DNA from: Betaproteobacteria bacterium Ga0077526
Lineage (GTDB): Bacteria > Pseudomonadota > Gammaproteobacteria > Burkholderiales > Ga0077523
Direction of reading: 5' to 3'
DNA: 64,000 nucleotides
Assembly: GCA_001464765.1 (NCBI GenBank)
Contig: LNDV01000035.1
Coordinates: 124,001-188,000 of the forward strand
Shown piece after piece: positions 54,106 through 63,190 of this stretch (its first letter is position 1; every line of letters begins with the position of its first letter). The notes below the pieces were generated by a model that saw only the letters and a program-made list of their open reading frames with translations, was not told where the DNA came from and did no database searches. Position numbers and translations under genes: made by a program.

Positions 54106-55136
54106 TTGCGCGTCGCCCGGTAATCTGAAAGGAGCGCCTTCACGCGGTCGAAGATGTCGGCGGGAACCATCGTGCCGCGCACATGGGGCCAGGCCTGCTC
54201 CGCCAGCCCTTGCCACGCCTTCGCGATTTCCGGCGTGACGACCGCGATTTCGAGCCCTCTCGACTTCATCGCGGTGATGGACTCCTCGTCCTGCCGGACG
54301 CGATGCGCGCGGAGCTGGTCACCGGCCTTGCGCGCCGCCAGGGCGATCGCGTCGCGAGCGGTCGGACCGAGCGCGTCGTAGGTCGCCTTGCGGAGAATCG
54401 CGGCACCGGTGATCGGCACCCACCGGATCGGAAGCATGTGACGGGCCGTGCGGTCGAACTGACCGACCAGCGCCCAGATCGGCACCACTGGCACAACGTC
54501 CACCATGCCGGTCTCGAGCGCCGGCACGATGTCCGAGATGGGAAGCCCCACTGGCTGGTACCCGAGCGACTTCATCAGCCCGATCTGCTTGTTGTCACCG
54601 GACCACGCGAAGATCTTCGCGCGCTTGAACTGCTCCGGCTGCGTCAACGCCTGCTTCGAGAAGAAGTGCACCCAGCCCGCGTCCCCCCAGAACAGGACGA
54701 CGAATCCCTTCTGGGCAAGACTTTCCTCGAGCGAGGACCGGAGCTTCTCGCGGACGTAGTCCACCTCTTCCCAGTTCTGGAACATCATCGGCATGAACTG
54801 GAGACCGGAGACGGTCGGATCGATCTCGTTCAGACCGACGACCGTCAGCAGCGCGCCGTCGAGCTGCCCGATCCGCATGCGGCGGACCATGTCCGCCTCC
54901 GTGCCCTGGACGCCGTCGGGGTACACCGTCGCCTTGGCGGAGCCGCCCCGCGAGGCCCGGAAGGCTTCGCCGACATCCTGCAGCACGCGATGATAGAGCG
55001 ACCCCTTCGGCGCAAGCGTCGCCAGCTTGAGCGTCGAGGGCTCGGCCGGCGCCGCGCCGGGAAAGATCAGCCCTCCGGCACAGCACAGGAAGACCAGCGC
55101 GATCAGAGAGCGCACCGAACGTTTCGAGTCGGACAT
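54102..55136 (-). CDS. TRAP transporter solute-binding protein (DctP-like)
   Basis: This 344-residue periplasmic protein has a signal peptide ending near AAPAEPS. It follows the DctP pattern LKLATLAPKGSLYHRVLQDV, VYPDGVQGTEADMVRRMRIGQLDGALL and GLQFMPMMFQNWEEVD. In carboxylate-binding members an Arg in a KIR segment clamps the acid. Here the matching segment reads RAKIFAWSG, so that Arg seems absent. Together with the adjacent TatT lipoprotein, this suggests a non-carboxylate, perhaps hydrophobic, ligand. It is seven bases after the TatT gene on the same transcript. Confidence 0.85.
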   Translation of the reverse strand: MSDSKRSVRSLIALVFLCCAGGLIFPGAAPAEPSTLKLATLAPKGSLYHRVLQDVGEAFRASRGGSAKATVYPDGVQGTEADMVRRMRIGQLDGALLTVVGLNEIDPTVSGLQFMPMMFQNWEEVDYVREKLRSSLEESLAQKGFVVLFWGDAGWVHFFSKQALTQPEQFKRAKIFAWSGDNKQIGLMKSLGYQPVGLPISDIVPALETGMVDVVPVVPIWALVGQFDRTARHMLPIRWVPITGAAILRKATYDALGPTARDAIALAARKAGDQLRAHRVRQDEESITAMKSRGLEIAVVTPEIAKAWQGLAEQAWPHVRGTMVPADIFDRVKALLSDYRATRK

Positions 55137-55142
55137 CGTGGG

Positions 55143-56102
55143 TTACTCCGGAAAGAGTTCGTCGGCCTGGCCGCGCAACCACCGCGCACGGCGCTGACTC
55201 ACATGGTTGGCGAGGCGCGCCGCCGCCACGGCATCCGGATCGAGCGCGAGAGCCCGATCGAGAAGCGCGAGGAATTCCGCCTTGCCTCCCCGGCTCTGGG
55301 CGATCGCCTCGGCCATGGCCACGAAGACCCCGGCCTCTCGGCCTTCCGTCAGCTGGACCGCTCGCGCAAAGTGCCGTCTTGCCCGCTCGAGGGCATCCTG
55401 TCCGGCATCGGGTCGACTCACTTCGTAGGCGATCAGGAGAGTACGGAGCCCGCCACGCTCGGCGTCGGCATCCAGCGCCGCCGCCCGCTCCAGCACTGCC
55501 TGGGCGCCGGGAAACGTACCGACCAGGGCAGGCTCGTCCTTGCCCAGCGCAATGGCACCGAGCCACGCGGCGGCAGTCCAGTACATCGCGGGCAGGTCGC
55601 GCCGGCCCATCGCCGCCAGTTCCCTGGCCCCCGGTCCGGCAGAATCCGCTGGCAGTCCCAGGGCCCGGAGTCCGTAGCCACGCGCGCGAATGTACAAACG
55701 GCGGGCCCGATCGCGCTGGGCGTAGGCGGCCGAGACGTCGGTGGCCTCCAGTTCGTCCGCACGCAATTGGACGAACGCATACGAGTACTGCGTGAACCCG
55801 CTAGCCGCGCCCAGCAGAAGCTCGCGATCGTACGGCCGGCTGCGCAGCAGCGCTTCCTGGACCTTCAGTCCGAAGGGCGCCGCAGCGGCCACCAGCTCCG
55901 GATCGTCGTCCTCGGCAAAGAGGCTGCCGCCAGCGCCGGCGCCGAGCGCAGATGCCGCCGTGCGACTGGCAATTCCAGAAAGAGAACAGCCGGAAAGCCC
56001 CACCGTGACCGACGCGAGCGCCAGCATGGCGCTCGCAAGGCTGCCGGTCATTCGCACCCCGAACCCGCCCGCTTGCACGTCAGATGCGGTCGTGACAGAC
56101 AT
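55143..56102 (-). CDS. TatT-type TRAP-associated lipoprotein
   Basis: This protein of up to 319 residues has a lipobox LSG-C (Cys39 from the longest start). The helical, TPR-like body is typical of the TatT component family (GSLFAEDDDPELVAAAAPFGLKVQEALL, YSYAFVQLRADEL, AAWLGAIAL, FARAVQL). TatT of Treponema pallidum forms a trimer that associates with its TRAP binding protein. Starts at 56057 (GTG) and 56051 (ATG) are also possible and give a shorter leader; the longest overlaps the Lgt-like gene by 23 bases. It precedes the binding-protein gene. Confidence 0.78.
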   Translation of the reverse strand: MSVTTASDVQAGGFGVRMTGSLASAMLALASVTVGLSGCSLSGIASRTAASALGAGAGGSLFAEDDDPELVAAAAPFGLKVQEALLRSRPYDRELLLGAASGFTQYSYAFVQLRADELEATDVSAAYAQRDRARRLYIRARGYGLRALGLPADSAGPGARELAAMGRRDLPAMYWTAAAWLGAIALGKDEPALVGTFPGAQAVLERAAALDADAERGGLRTLLIAYEVSRPDAGQDALERARRHFARAVQLTEGREAGVFVAMAEAIAQSRGGKAEFLALLDRALALDPDAVAAARLANHVSQRRARWLRGQADELFPE

Positions 56103-57132
56103 GCAGGGATAGTTGCGAACCCGTCACCGTGCTTCGGCCGTAGAACACGAAGGCGACGCACCAGGTCACGAGGAGGAGAAGCATGACGCCGGGGTGCCAC
56201 ACGGCTTCCAGTCCGGCGACCAGGCTCGCATCGGGCAGGGGCTGCTCGGGCACGAACCGCAGGACGACCACGCTGTAGAGCGTGCCTGCGAGCGCCATGA
56301 TCTGATAGGCGGAGATCCTGCCGTCACCGCGATAGTCGGCGCGCCACACCTCCGAGATCACCCGCCAGACCTGCGTGACGATCAGCGACAGAAGTAGCGC
56401 CGGCGTGTAGGCGTCCTGAAGGAACAGGTAGGTGGAGACCAGACCCGTGGCGACGTAGAGCACGGCGGTCACGGCCTGGATCGGGATCACCTTGCGCCCA
56501 TGCAGATTGGAGGCATAGGCGATCTTCTTCGTCGTGCCGTCGAACACGAAGTGATAGCGCGCGAACAGTTTGCGCAGCCAGCCCGGCGCCGACTCCAGAG
56601 GTTTGCCGTAGCAGCATCCGAAGCTGATGCACGCGAGTCGACCCACACCCTCGCCGTAGGCATACGCGACTGCCATCACCGCCAGGGTCGGCACCACCGG
56701 CAGCGGCTTGCCATTCCAGAGCGCCACGAGCGAGTTCACCCCGAGGATGACCCAGGGCGCTGCCAACATGCCGACGAACGACGCACCGCCCACGCTGAAG
56801 CCCGCCGCCTTGCGCTCGACGATGATCGCCGCCAGCTTTGCCGCGGGAAGACACAGCGCGAGGAGTGCCACCACCATGGTTGCCGCCTCGGCCCGGCCTA
56901 TGCCCGCAGCCCCGAACAGCACGAGGCCGATCACGATCGAGATCGTCTGCGCGCTGGCGGTGAACAGACCGTAGTAGGTGAGATTCAGCGTCCGCCAGCG
57001 ACCGTCGTTCTCGCGGCGCACCGGAATCACGGCGAGCATCTGCCAATGCTCCCGGGTCAGGTTCCGGAAGCCCCATAACAACAGTGCGAAGAGGATGGTT
57101 CCCAGCGTCAGGGTAAACAGCAGCGGTGTCAT
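56080..57132 (-). CDS. Lgt-fold membrane protein with Cys-Cys motif
   Basis: This 350-residue multi-spanning membrane protein resembles the prolipoprotein diacylglyceryl transferase fold (GVGRLACISFGCCYGKP near residue 161). In true Lgt the segment reads GRIGNF-NGE, with Arg, Asn and Glu essential. Here Arg is kept but Asn is replaced by Cys and the Glu side by Cys-Cys-Tyr. This marks a divergent paralogue that need not lipidate proteins. It starts with ATG overlapping the preceding stop (ATGA). Its neighbour, a phosphatidylserine-decarboxylase-like protein, points to phospholipid chemistry. Confidence 0.72.
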   Translation of the reverse strand: MTPLLFTLTLGTILFALLLWGFRNLTREHWQMLAVIPVRRENDGRWRTLNLTYYGLFTASAQTISIVIGLVLFGAAGIGRAEAATMVVALLALCLPAAKLAAIIVERKAAGFSVGGASFVGMLAAPWVILGVNSLVALWNGKPLPVVPTLAVMAVAYAYGEGVGRLACISFGCCYGKPLESAPGWLRKLFARYHFVFDGTTKKIAYASNLHGRKVIPIQAVTAVLYVATGLVSTYLFLQDAYTPALLLSLIVTQVWRVISEVWRADYRGDGRISAYQIMALAGTLYSVVVLRFVPEQPLPDASLVAGLEAVWHPGVMLLLLVTWCVAFVFYGRSTVTGSQLSLHVCHDRI

Positions 57133-58163
57133 CGCGATCCTTCCGGGAGTGGTTGGCGGGGGGGACGGGAAAGGGCAAGGAAGGACCGCACGGCCACGTC
57201 CGTTTCGACGACGGTGCGGTTCAGTCCGAAGGCATAGCGGCTTGATGCGTCACGTCGCGCGCGGTTCGTCATGAGGTCATCGGCAAACGACGCGCGCCCG
57301 GGCTCGAACAGCAGCACCGTGGTGGAACTGCCCGGGCGGAACAGGCTCTTCGGCTCACCCCGTCGCAGCAGCGTGCCCGGCCGCAGCGGCGCCGGCCCGC
57401 CGTACCCGCGGTCGCTCGCGCACTGGGAGATCTCGCCGATCATGAGAGCGACGATTTCGATCATCGCGACGAGGCCCGCACGTGTTCCCCCGGGCACGTC
57501 CGTATCGATGACCGTAACGTGTCGGGCGTTCTTGGTGTACGGCGTCGCCTCCACGACCGCGGCCAGCGGATTGCAGGAATGAAACGCGCCATCGATCGGA
57601 AAGTGATCCACCACCACGCCCGTGACAGGCGAATGATTGAAGTGGTACTTGTCGGGCGTGAGGCGGAACACTGCGAAATCGCCGTGGACGAAGACGCCCA
57701 CCCATCGCGCGTGACGTCCCAGTAACTCGGATATCGAGAAGAACTTTTCCTTGATGAACAGCATCGAGGCTTCGGCGGCACTGCCGACGATGGCTCGGGC
57801 GTCCGAGGGGACCACGATGACGTCCTCGTCGGCAGGCATCGGCCGGCACTCCCAGTAGCGGATGCGACGCTCGAAGAAGTCGCGCGCCGTGCGAAAGCGC
57901 GCAGGGTCGTCGAGGCACTCGGTGAGGTCGATGTCGTGGTCCGCCGCGAACCGCCGCCACGCCGCCGCACTCCACGGCACATCGTAGTTGAGGTAGCCCA
58001 GCAGGCTCGTGTTCCAGCGCGAGACTAGCGAGCGGAACATGGCGGGGGCGTACTCTCGAACCGGACCGTAGAGAAAGCTCACGACGCTGTCCCGATAGAG
58101 CCTCTCCGTGCGGACAGTGCCGCTCGCACGATCGATGTACTGATGCGTGGCCGCGGCGGTCAT
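57129..58163 (-). CDS. phosphatidylserine decarboxylase-like protein
   Basis: This 344-residue member of the PSD family is self-cleaved by serinolysis to a pyruvoyl enzyme in its relatives. Visible features are Asp121 (VVPSDARAIVG), FSISELLG near 143, H174 and H177 in KYHFNHSPVTG, and the cleavage region FRPGSSTTVLLFE with Ser280 at the site where the usual LGST/GGST is GSST. All catalytic positions are kept, so activity is plausible. There are about 100 extra N-terminal residues and no membrane helix. It overlaps both neighbours by ATGA. Phosphatidylserine is likely but unproven; related decarboxylases use other amino-acid-like substrates. Confidence 0.78.
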   Translation of the reverse strand: MTAAATHQYIDRASGTVRTERLYRDSVVSFLYGPVREYAPAMFRSLVSRWNTSLLGYLNYDVPWSAAAWRRFAADHDIDLTECLDDPARFRTARDFFERRIRYWECRPMPADEDVIVVPSDARAIVGSAAEASMLFIKEKFFSISELLGRHARWVGVFVHGDFAVFRLTPDKYHFNHSPVTGVVVDHFPIDGAFHSCNPLAAVVEATPYTKNARHVTVIDTDVPGGTRAGLVAMIEIVALMIGEISQCASDRGYGGPAPLRPGTLLRRGEPKSLFRPGSSTTVLLFEPGRASFADDLMTNRARRDASSRYAFGLNRTVVETDVAVRSFLALSRPPRQPLPEGSR

Positions 58164-60382
58164 TGGCCCGCCGCTTGAGCGTGATGCCGGTCCATGACCG
58201 ACGCGATTACGGCAATCAGACTCGCGAGTCCATCCACGTCCGGCCGAGAGTCATCCAGCGCCTGTTCCGAACGCGTGATGAACGACCCGACGGTTGCCCC
58301 TCGCGGCAGCGGCAGCAGCCCCCGACCGTCGGGATCGGCAAGCCGTCGTTCGAGTTCTGCCTCCAGGACCGACAGTCCCTCTCGCGTCTGTTCGACACGA
58401 AGCCCGGTCCGGAGATGGCGTTCCATGGCAGCGACGAGGCGCCCCGGTTCCCGGCCCGCCTCTGCGTTGGCGGCCCCGAGGAGGCGCGTACTGGCCGCAT
58501 CTTCACCAGCGGCCCGCGCCCGAACCTCCCTCAGCAGTTCGCCGGCCCCCAGTGCAGCCACTACTGGGGCGCACTCCCTCTCGAGCCAGTCGCAGAGTGT
58601 CAGCCGATAAGCCGCGAGCGGCACGGAGAAGTGCGTGGGCTGGCGCATGGACACTCGGACGCCCGGCGTTTCCGCGACGAGGGACAGCAGGAATGCACTG
58701 CGCGAGGTCCGTCGGACGGGCACGGTGGCGATGCCGACGGCGGAGTGGAACAGAAGCTGGCGCCGCTCGCCCTGCGCTTGCGGATCGTCGGGAAGCGAGG
58801 AATGCGAGATCATTTCCCTGGAGACGGCCCACCACGCACAGGCGGTGATGAGCCGCTGAAGATCAACGGCAGGAGCCATGTCACGGGCGAAGCCGGGGAA
58901 CACACTGTGGAAGCGTCCCTCGAAGCCCGAGTACCCCATGCGCGAGAAGCTTCGCAGCCGGTAGAGATCGTAGAACGCCATGTCACGGCGGTAAACGCCC
59001 GCACGCTCGAGCGCCGCCTGCAGCGCTTCCTGACTGCCGAGAGCCCCGTCGTGCGCGTGACATGTTTCCGTGGACGGTAGGGCCGTGAAGTAGTCGAGCA
59101 ACCGGGCATCGGGCACGACGTCCCCCCGCAGCGCTCCCAGCAGGCCGGCCTTGCGCTTCCAGGCGGACCAGGTCTGCCGAAGCTGCACACTCGTCAGTGC
59201 AAGCGGAAGCAGTCCGAGAGTTGTCTCGGGGCGCAGCGGCGCAACGGCCAGTCGGGACGGCGCCGCGGAGAATGTCCCCACGAACAGGGGCAGGAAGTGC
59301 TCGAAGAACTTGGAGACGAGATCGCCGAAGTACTTCTCCGTGGCCGGGCCCGACGGAGAATCCTGGGCGATCTCGGCAAGGGCGACGCTTCCGAGACTCA
59401 CGTGGACACCGTTGTTGAGCAGGGTGGTGTCCACCGGAAGCTTCGCCACGGACTGTCGCATGCCGAGTCCGGCCGCACGGACCCTGGCCGTGGCAATGAC
59501 ATGACTGCGAGAAAGAGTCTCGTGGCAGAGATGCATGTAGCCAGCCTTGTTCTCGCCGTCGGCGAACCCGCTCAGGCAGGGGTTCATGAGGAGGCGCCGA
59601 TAGACCTCGGCGGGCACGACCTTCGCGAGCGCTTCCAGGCGTTCCGGCGGATTCGATGCTGCGAAGACACGCAAGGTCTGACCCGACGCGCGCAGCCCGA
59701 GCTTGTTGTTGATCCAGGCGGACAGCGCCTGGATCAGCAGAAATCGAAGCGCATTCTCGTCGGCGGTCGCCGCCCCGAGCGATCTCCCGATTCCGTCGCG
59801 CGCGATGTACCCCGACAGTACCTCCGGCGCCGTGTTGTCATTGCCGAAGATCGCACCGAGTCGCCGGCGCTCCCGCTCCGCGAGCTTCAACCCTTCGGGC
59901 GCTTCCGCAAGAGCGTCGACCAATGCCAGATGCAGAGCGTGGCTTACCGGGATGCGCGCGCATGCCTCACCACCGTCCTGGACGAAGTAGCGCCGCCGGT
60001 CGCCGCGCTCGGCGAGGCAGGCACCCAGCTCCGAACGGGCCCCATTGCCGAGAAGACGCAGCGGCAGGCGAACCCAGTCATGATCGTGGCGTGCCGTTTC
60101 GGCACCGGCTCCGGCGAGCCATGCGAGTGCATCGTGTTCCCACGGTTCGCCGGCGGCCGCTTCGCGCAGCTGTCCGGCAAAGTCGCTGCGCTCCGCGCCC
60201 CCCGCGATCGAGGTCGCCAGTTCGTTCTCTGTCCCGGCAGTGACATCACCGTGATGAAACGGCAGCGTCTCCGAATCGCATCGACCACCTCCCCGGAGCC
60301 GCTCGAGCGCGAACCGGGCCGAATCGGCAACGTGCTCCCCTGAGGAAACCTGCGGTCGCAATTCCCGAGCGAGTCCTTGCAT
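58160..60382 (-). CDS. 740-residue protein of unknown function, first gene of the lipid-TRAP operon
   Basis: This is a soluble 740-residue protein with no signal peptide, and only a few short hydrophobic stretches. Distinctive segments are LRFLLIQALSAWINNKLGL, HLCHETLSRSHVIATARVRAAGLGMRQSVAKLPVD, KYFGDLVSKFFEHFLPLF, AFYDLYRLRSFSRMGYSGFEGRFHSVFPGF and GIATVPVRRTSRSAFLLSLVAETPGV. I do not recognise a domain. The ATG at 60382 is the first plausible start; residues further upstream read as non-coding. It overlaps the decarboxylase-like gene by ATGA, so it probably works with it. A lipid-binding or transferase role is only a guess. Confidence 0.7.
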   Translation of the reverse strand: MQGLARELRPQVSSGEHVADSARFALERLRGGGRCDSETLPFHHGDVTAGTENELATSIAGGAERSDFAGQLREAAAGEPWEHDALAWLAGAGAETARHDHDWVRLPLRLLGNGARSELGACLAERGDRRRYFVQDGGEACARIPVSHALHLALVDALAEAPEGLKLAERERRRLGAIFGNDNTAPEVLSGYIARDGIGRSLGAATADENALRFLLIQALSAWINNKLGLRASGQTLRVFAASNPPERLEALAKVVPAEVYRRLLMNPCLSGFADGENKAGYMHLCHETLSRSHVIATARVRAAGLGMRQSVAKLPVDTTLLNNGVHVSLGSVALAEIAQDSPSGPATEKYFGDLVSKFFEHFLPLFVGTFSAAPSRLAVAPLRPETTLGLLPLALTSVQLRQTWSAWKRKAGLLGALRGDVVPDARLLDYFTALPSTETCHAHDGALGSQEALQAALERAGVYRRDMAFYDLYRLRSFSRMGYSGFEGRFHSVFPGFARDMAPAVDLQRLITACAWWAVSREMISHSSLPDDPQAQGERRQLLFHSAVGIATVPVRRTSRSAFLLSLVAETPGVRVSMRQPTHFSVPLAAYRLTLCDWLERECAPVVAALGAGELLREVRARAAGEDAASTRLLGAANAEAGREPGRLVAAMERHLRTGLRVEQTREGLSVLEAELERRLADPDGRGLLPLPRGATVGSFITRSEQALDDSRPDVDGLASLIAVIASVMDRHHAQAAGQ

Positions 60383-60653
60383 GGATGACCGGACACTGAG
60401 ATGACGATGTCGTGAGTCTGCAACGCTTCGATTGAGCCGTGATGACAGCGCCGTTTCTCCGACGTGACGACGACACCCGTTTGCCCATGCCGTTCGGGCC
60501 ACCTCCGAAACGGGCCCATCGGCACGACACCGGCCATGAAGCATCCGGGCTAGCGCCGATTGCCCCGCATGACGTCAGCGTGTCATTGCCGCAGGCGATG
60601 CTCCGGACAGTCGAGCACGAACGTGCCGATCGAACGCACCTCAGGAGACCTCA

Positions 60654-61364
60654 ATGATTCGGAAATTGCTTGCAGGACTGATTGCGACCGGCTTCTCGGC
60701 GCACGCCTTCGCACTGGGCACGGGCGACATCGCTTTCACGGCGTTCAATGCCGACGAGGACGGTTTCGCGATCGTGACCTTCGTCGATCTGGTCGCTGGC
60801 ACCACGATTCACTTCAGTGACAATGAGTGGAACGGCGCCGCGTTCAATACGGGGGAAGGCCAGCACACGTGGACGGCTACCGGCGCTGTCAGCGCCGGTA
60901 CGGTCGTTCGCTTCAGCAAGGTGGATCAGGCGGTGCGCGCGGCTTCCACAGGGTCGATCTCGTCCTCAGGCGATACGGGCCTCAACGCCACCGCCGAAAC
61001 GATCTACGCATTTCTCGGGACAGACGCGAATTCCCCCACGACTTTCCTTGCCGGCGTCTCGACGGAGGGCGCGACCAACCTCACTCCCGCCGGGCTTTCC
61101 GGAGGCTCGAATGCGGTGATCCTCACCAACTCCACCGACTTTGCCGAGTACACCGGGCCGCGCACCGGACTCGTCTCGCTCGCGTCGTACGGCCCGCTCG
61201 TGAACGACGCCGGGCAGTGGAACATCGTGGTCGGACAGGACAACTCCCTGGCGGCGCCGAACCTGACTCCGTTCGCACCGGTACCGGAGCCGTCGACCTA
61301 CGCCATGCTCGGACTGGGACTCGTCGGCATGGGCCTCGGTCTGCGCCGTCGCGCCAAGATCTGA
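60654..61364 (+). CDS. PEP-CTERM exoprotein (lamin-tail-like)
   Basis: This 236-residue exported protein has a signal peptide ending near AHAFALG. A beta-rich body (DIAFTAFNADEDGFAIVTFVDLVAGTTIHFSDNEW) is typical of PEP-CTERM proteins with lamin-tail-like repeats. The C-terminus is VPEPSTYAMLGLGLVGMGLGLRRRAKI, a perfect PEP-CTERM signal. AGGAG lies six bases before the ATG. It is divergent from the lipid-TRAP operon across 271 bases that hold no evident gene. Confidence 0.85.
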   Translation: MIRKLLAGLIATGFSAHAFALGTGDIAFTAFNADEDGFAIVTFVDLVAGTTIHFSDNEWNGAAFNTGEGQHTWTATGAVSAGTVVRFSKVDQAVRAASTGSISSSGDTGLNATAETIYAFLGTDANSPTTFLAGVSTEGATNLTPAGLSGGSNAVILTNSTDFAEYTGPRTGLVSLASYGPLVNDAGQWNIVVGQDNSLAAPNLTPFAPVPEPSTYAMLGLGLVGMGLGLRRRAKI

Positions 61365-61376
61365 TTGCAGCAGCAC

Positions 61377-61407
61377 GCCGTACCCGCCCGGACCGGACGG
61401 GTACGGC
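61377..61407. terminator. bidirectional hairpin between PEP-CTERM and nadE genes
   Basis: GCCGTACCCG pairs perfectly with CGGGTACGGC around an 11-base loop, between two convergent genes. There is no long T-run. It touches the nadE stop codon. Confidence 0.6.
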
Positions 61408-63075
61408 TCAAAACTTGTCGCGGTAGCGGTTGGTGATCGGGTAGCGCCAGTCCTTGCCGAAGCCGCGCGGCGTGATGCGCACCCCCACCGGCGCCTGGCG
61501 CCGCTTGTACTCGCTGATGGTCAGCAGCTTCACGACCCGTTCCACGTCCGCACGCGCAAAGCCTGCGCGCAGGATGGCTTCCGGCGCCATGTCGCGCTCC
61601 ACGTACATCTCCATGATCGCGTCCAGCACTTCGTACGGCGGCAGGCTGTCCTGGTCAACCTGGTCCGGCTTGAGCTCGGCCGAAGGCGGCCGGGTGATGA
61701 TCCGGTCCGGGATCACGTCGCTCAAGGTGTTGCGGTAGCGCGAAAGGCGGTACACGAGCGTCTTGCTGATGTCCTTCAGCACGGCAAAACCGCCGGCCAT
61801 GTCGCCGTAGAGCGTGGCGTAGCCGGTGGCCATCTCGCTCTTGTTGCCCGTGGTGAGCACGATGGACCCAAACTTGTTCGACATCGCCATCAGCAGCGTG
61901 CCGCGGATGCGCGACTGGAGGTTCTCCTCCGTCGTGTCGGCGGCACGGCCGGCGAAGGTCTCGGCGAGCATCGCCTGGTACGCGTCGAAGGCTGGGCGGA
62001 TCGCCAGGACCGAATAGCGGATGCCCAGATTGGTGGCGAGGGCCTGGGCGTCCTCGAGACTCATGGATGCCGTGTACTGCGAGGGCATCATCACCGCATG
62101 CACCTTGTCCGCGCCCAGCGCATCGGCCGCCACGCAGGCGACGATGGCGGAATCGATGCCGCCGGAGAGGCCCAGCAAGACCCCCGGGAAGCCGTTCTTG
62201 CGGATGTAGTCGCGCACGCCGAGGCACAACGCATCGTAGACCAGGGCCTCGACCGGTCGCTCGGGCGCGATGGTTTCCGGCACGGGTGTCCCGGACGCGA
62301 ACTCGACGATGCCCACCCCCTCCTCGAAGGAAGGCATCTGGGTGGTGACGTTTCCCTTTGCATCGACCACGAAGGATGCGCCGTCGAACACGAGTTCATC
62401 CTGACCGCCCACCAGATTGCAGAACACGATGGGGAGTCCGACCTGCTTTGCGCGCGCCCGCACCACGTCGTAGCGGGTGGCGAGCTTGTTCACGTGGTAG
62501 GGCGAGGCGTTGAGCACCAGCAGCATCTCGGCACCGGCAGCGCGCGCGGCACGGGGCGCCTCGGCATCCCACAGTTCCACCGCCGCGCCCGGCGCCTGGG
62601 TGGCCCGGGCGGTGTGCTCACCGGAATGGCCCCACACATCCTCGCAGATGGCGACGCCGACCTTCACCCCTTCGATCGGCACCACGCAGGGTTCGGAACC
62701 CGGTTCGAAGTAGCGCTCCTCGTCGAAGACGGTGTAGTTGGGGAGGTCCCGCTTGAAGTACGTGGCGATCACCTTCCCGCCGGAGAGCACAGACGCCGCG
62801 TTGTACAGATGGCCGCGACTGCGCTGCGGATGCCCGACGATCACGGTGATGCCGGGCACGCGGCCGGCGAGATCCGTCACGGCCGCCTCGCACGCGGCGA
62901 CGAAGTCGGGGCGCAGCAGCAGGTCCTCCGGCGGATAACCGCAGATCGACAGTTCCGGCGTGACCATCACCTGCGCGCCCCGGGCGCGGGCCTCCTGGGC
63001 GGCCTGTGCGATGCGCGCGGCATTCCCGGCGAGGTCCCCTAGGGTGCAGTTGATCTGGGCGATGGCAATCTTCAT
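61408..63075 (-). CDS. nadE: glutamine-dependent NAD+ synthetase
   Basis: This 555-residue two-domain enzyme makes NAD+ from deamido-NAD+, glutamine and ATP. The N-terminal nitrilase-fold glutaminase has E41 (PELSICGYPPEDLL), K108 (YFKRDLPNY) and C144 (ICEDVWG). The C-terminal synthetase has the P-loop LGLSGGIDSAIVA and TGNKSEMATGY. It starts MKIAIAQINC and ends with the conserved KDWRYPITNRYRDKF. It is a single-gene transcript here. Confidence 0.94.
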   Translation of the reverse strand: MKIAIAQINCTLGDLAGNAARIAQAAQEARARGAQVMVTPELSICGYPPEDLLLRPDFVAACEAAVTDLAGRVPGITVIVGHPQRSRGHLYNAASVLSGGKVIATYFKRDLPNYTVFDEERYFEPGSEPCVVPIEGVKVGVAICEDVWGHSGEHTARATQAPGAAVELWDAEAPRAARAAGAEMLLVLNASPYHVNKLATRYDVVRARAKQVGLPIVFCNLVGGQDELVFDGASFVVDAKGNVTTQMPSFEEGVGIVEFASGTPVPETIAPERPVEALVYDALCLGVRDYIRKNGFPGVLLGLSGGIDSAIVACVAADALGADKVHAVMMPSQYTASMSLEDAQALATNLGIRYSVLAIRPAFDAYQAMLAETFAGRAADTTEENLQSRIRGTLLMAMSNKFGSIVLTTGNKSEMATGYATLYGDMAGGFAVLKDISKTLVYRLSRYRNTLSDVIPDRIITRPPSAELKPDQVDQDSLPPYEVLDAIMEMYVERDMAPEAILRAGFARADVERVVKLLTISEYKRRQAPVGVRITPRGFGKDWRYPITNRYRDKF

Positions 63076-63190
63076 GAAGGCTCCCGCCGGCGTCGCCGGC
63101 GTTGTGGCTGGGGAAACTCTGCGCGACGGACACGGTCTGGCGATATTCCTCTCGCCCCTCGCACGGCAAGCCCTCTAATATAGCGTAGCC

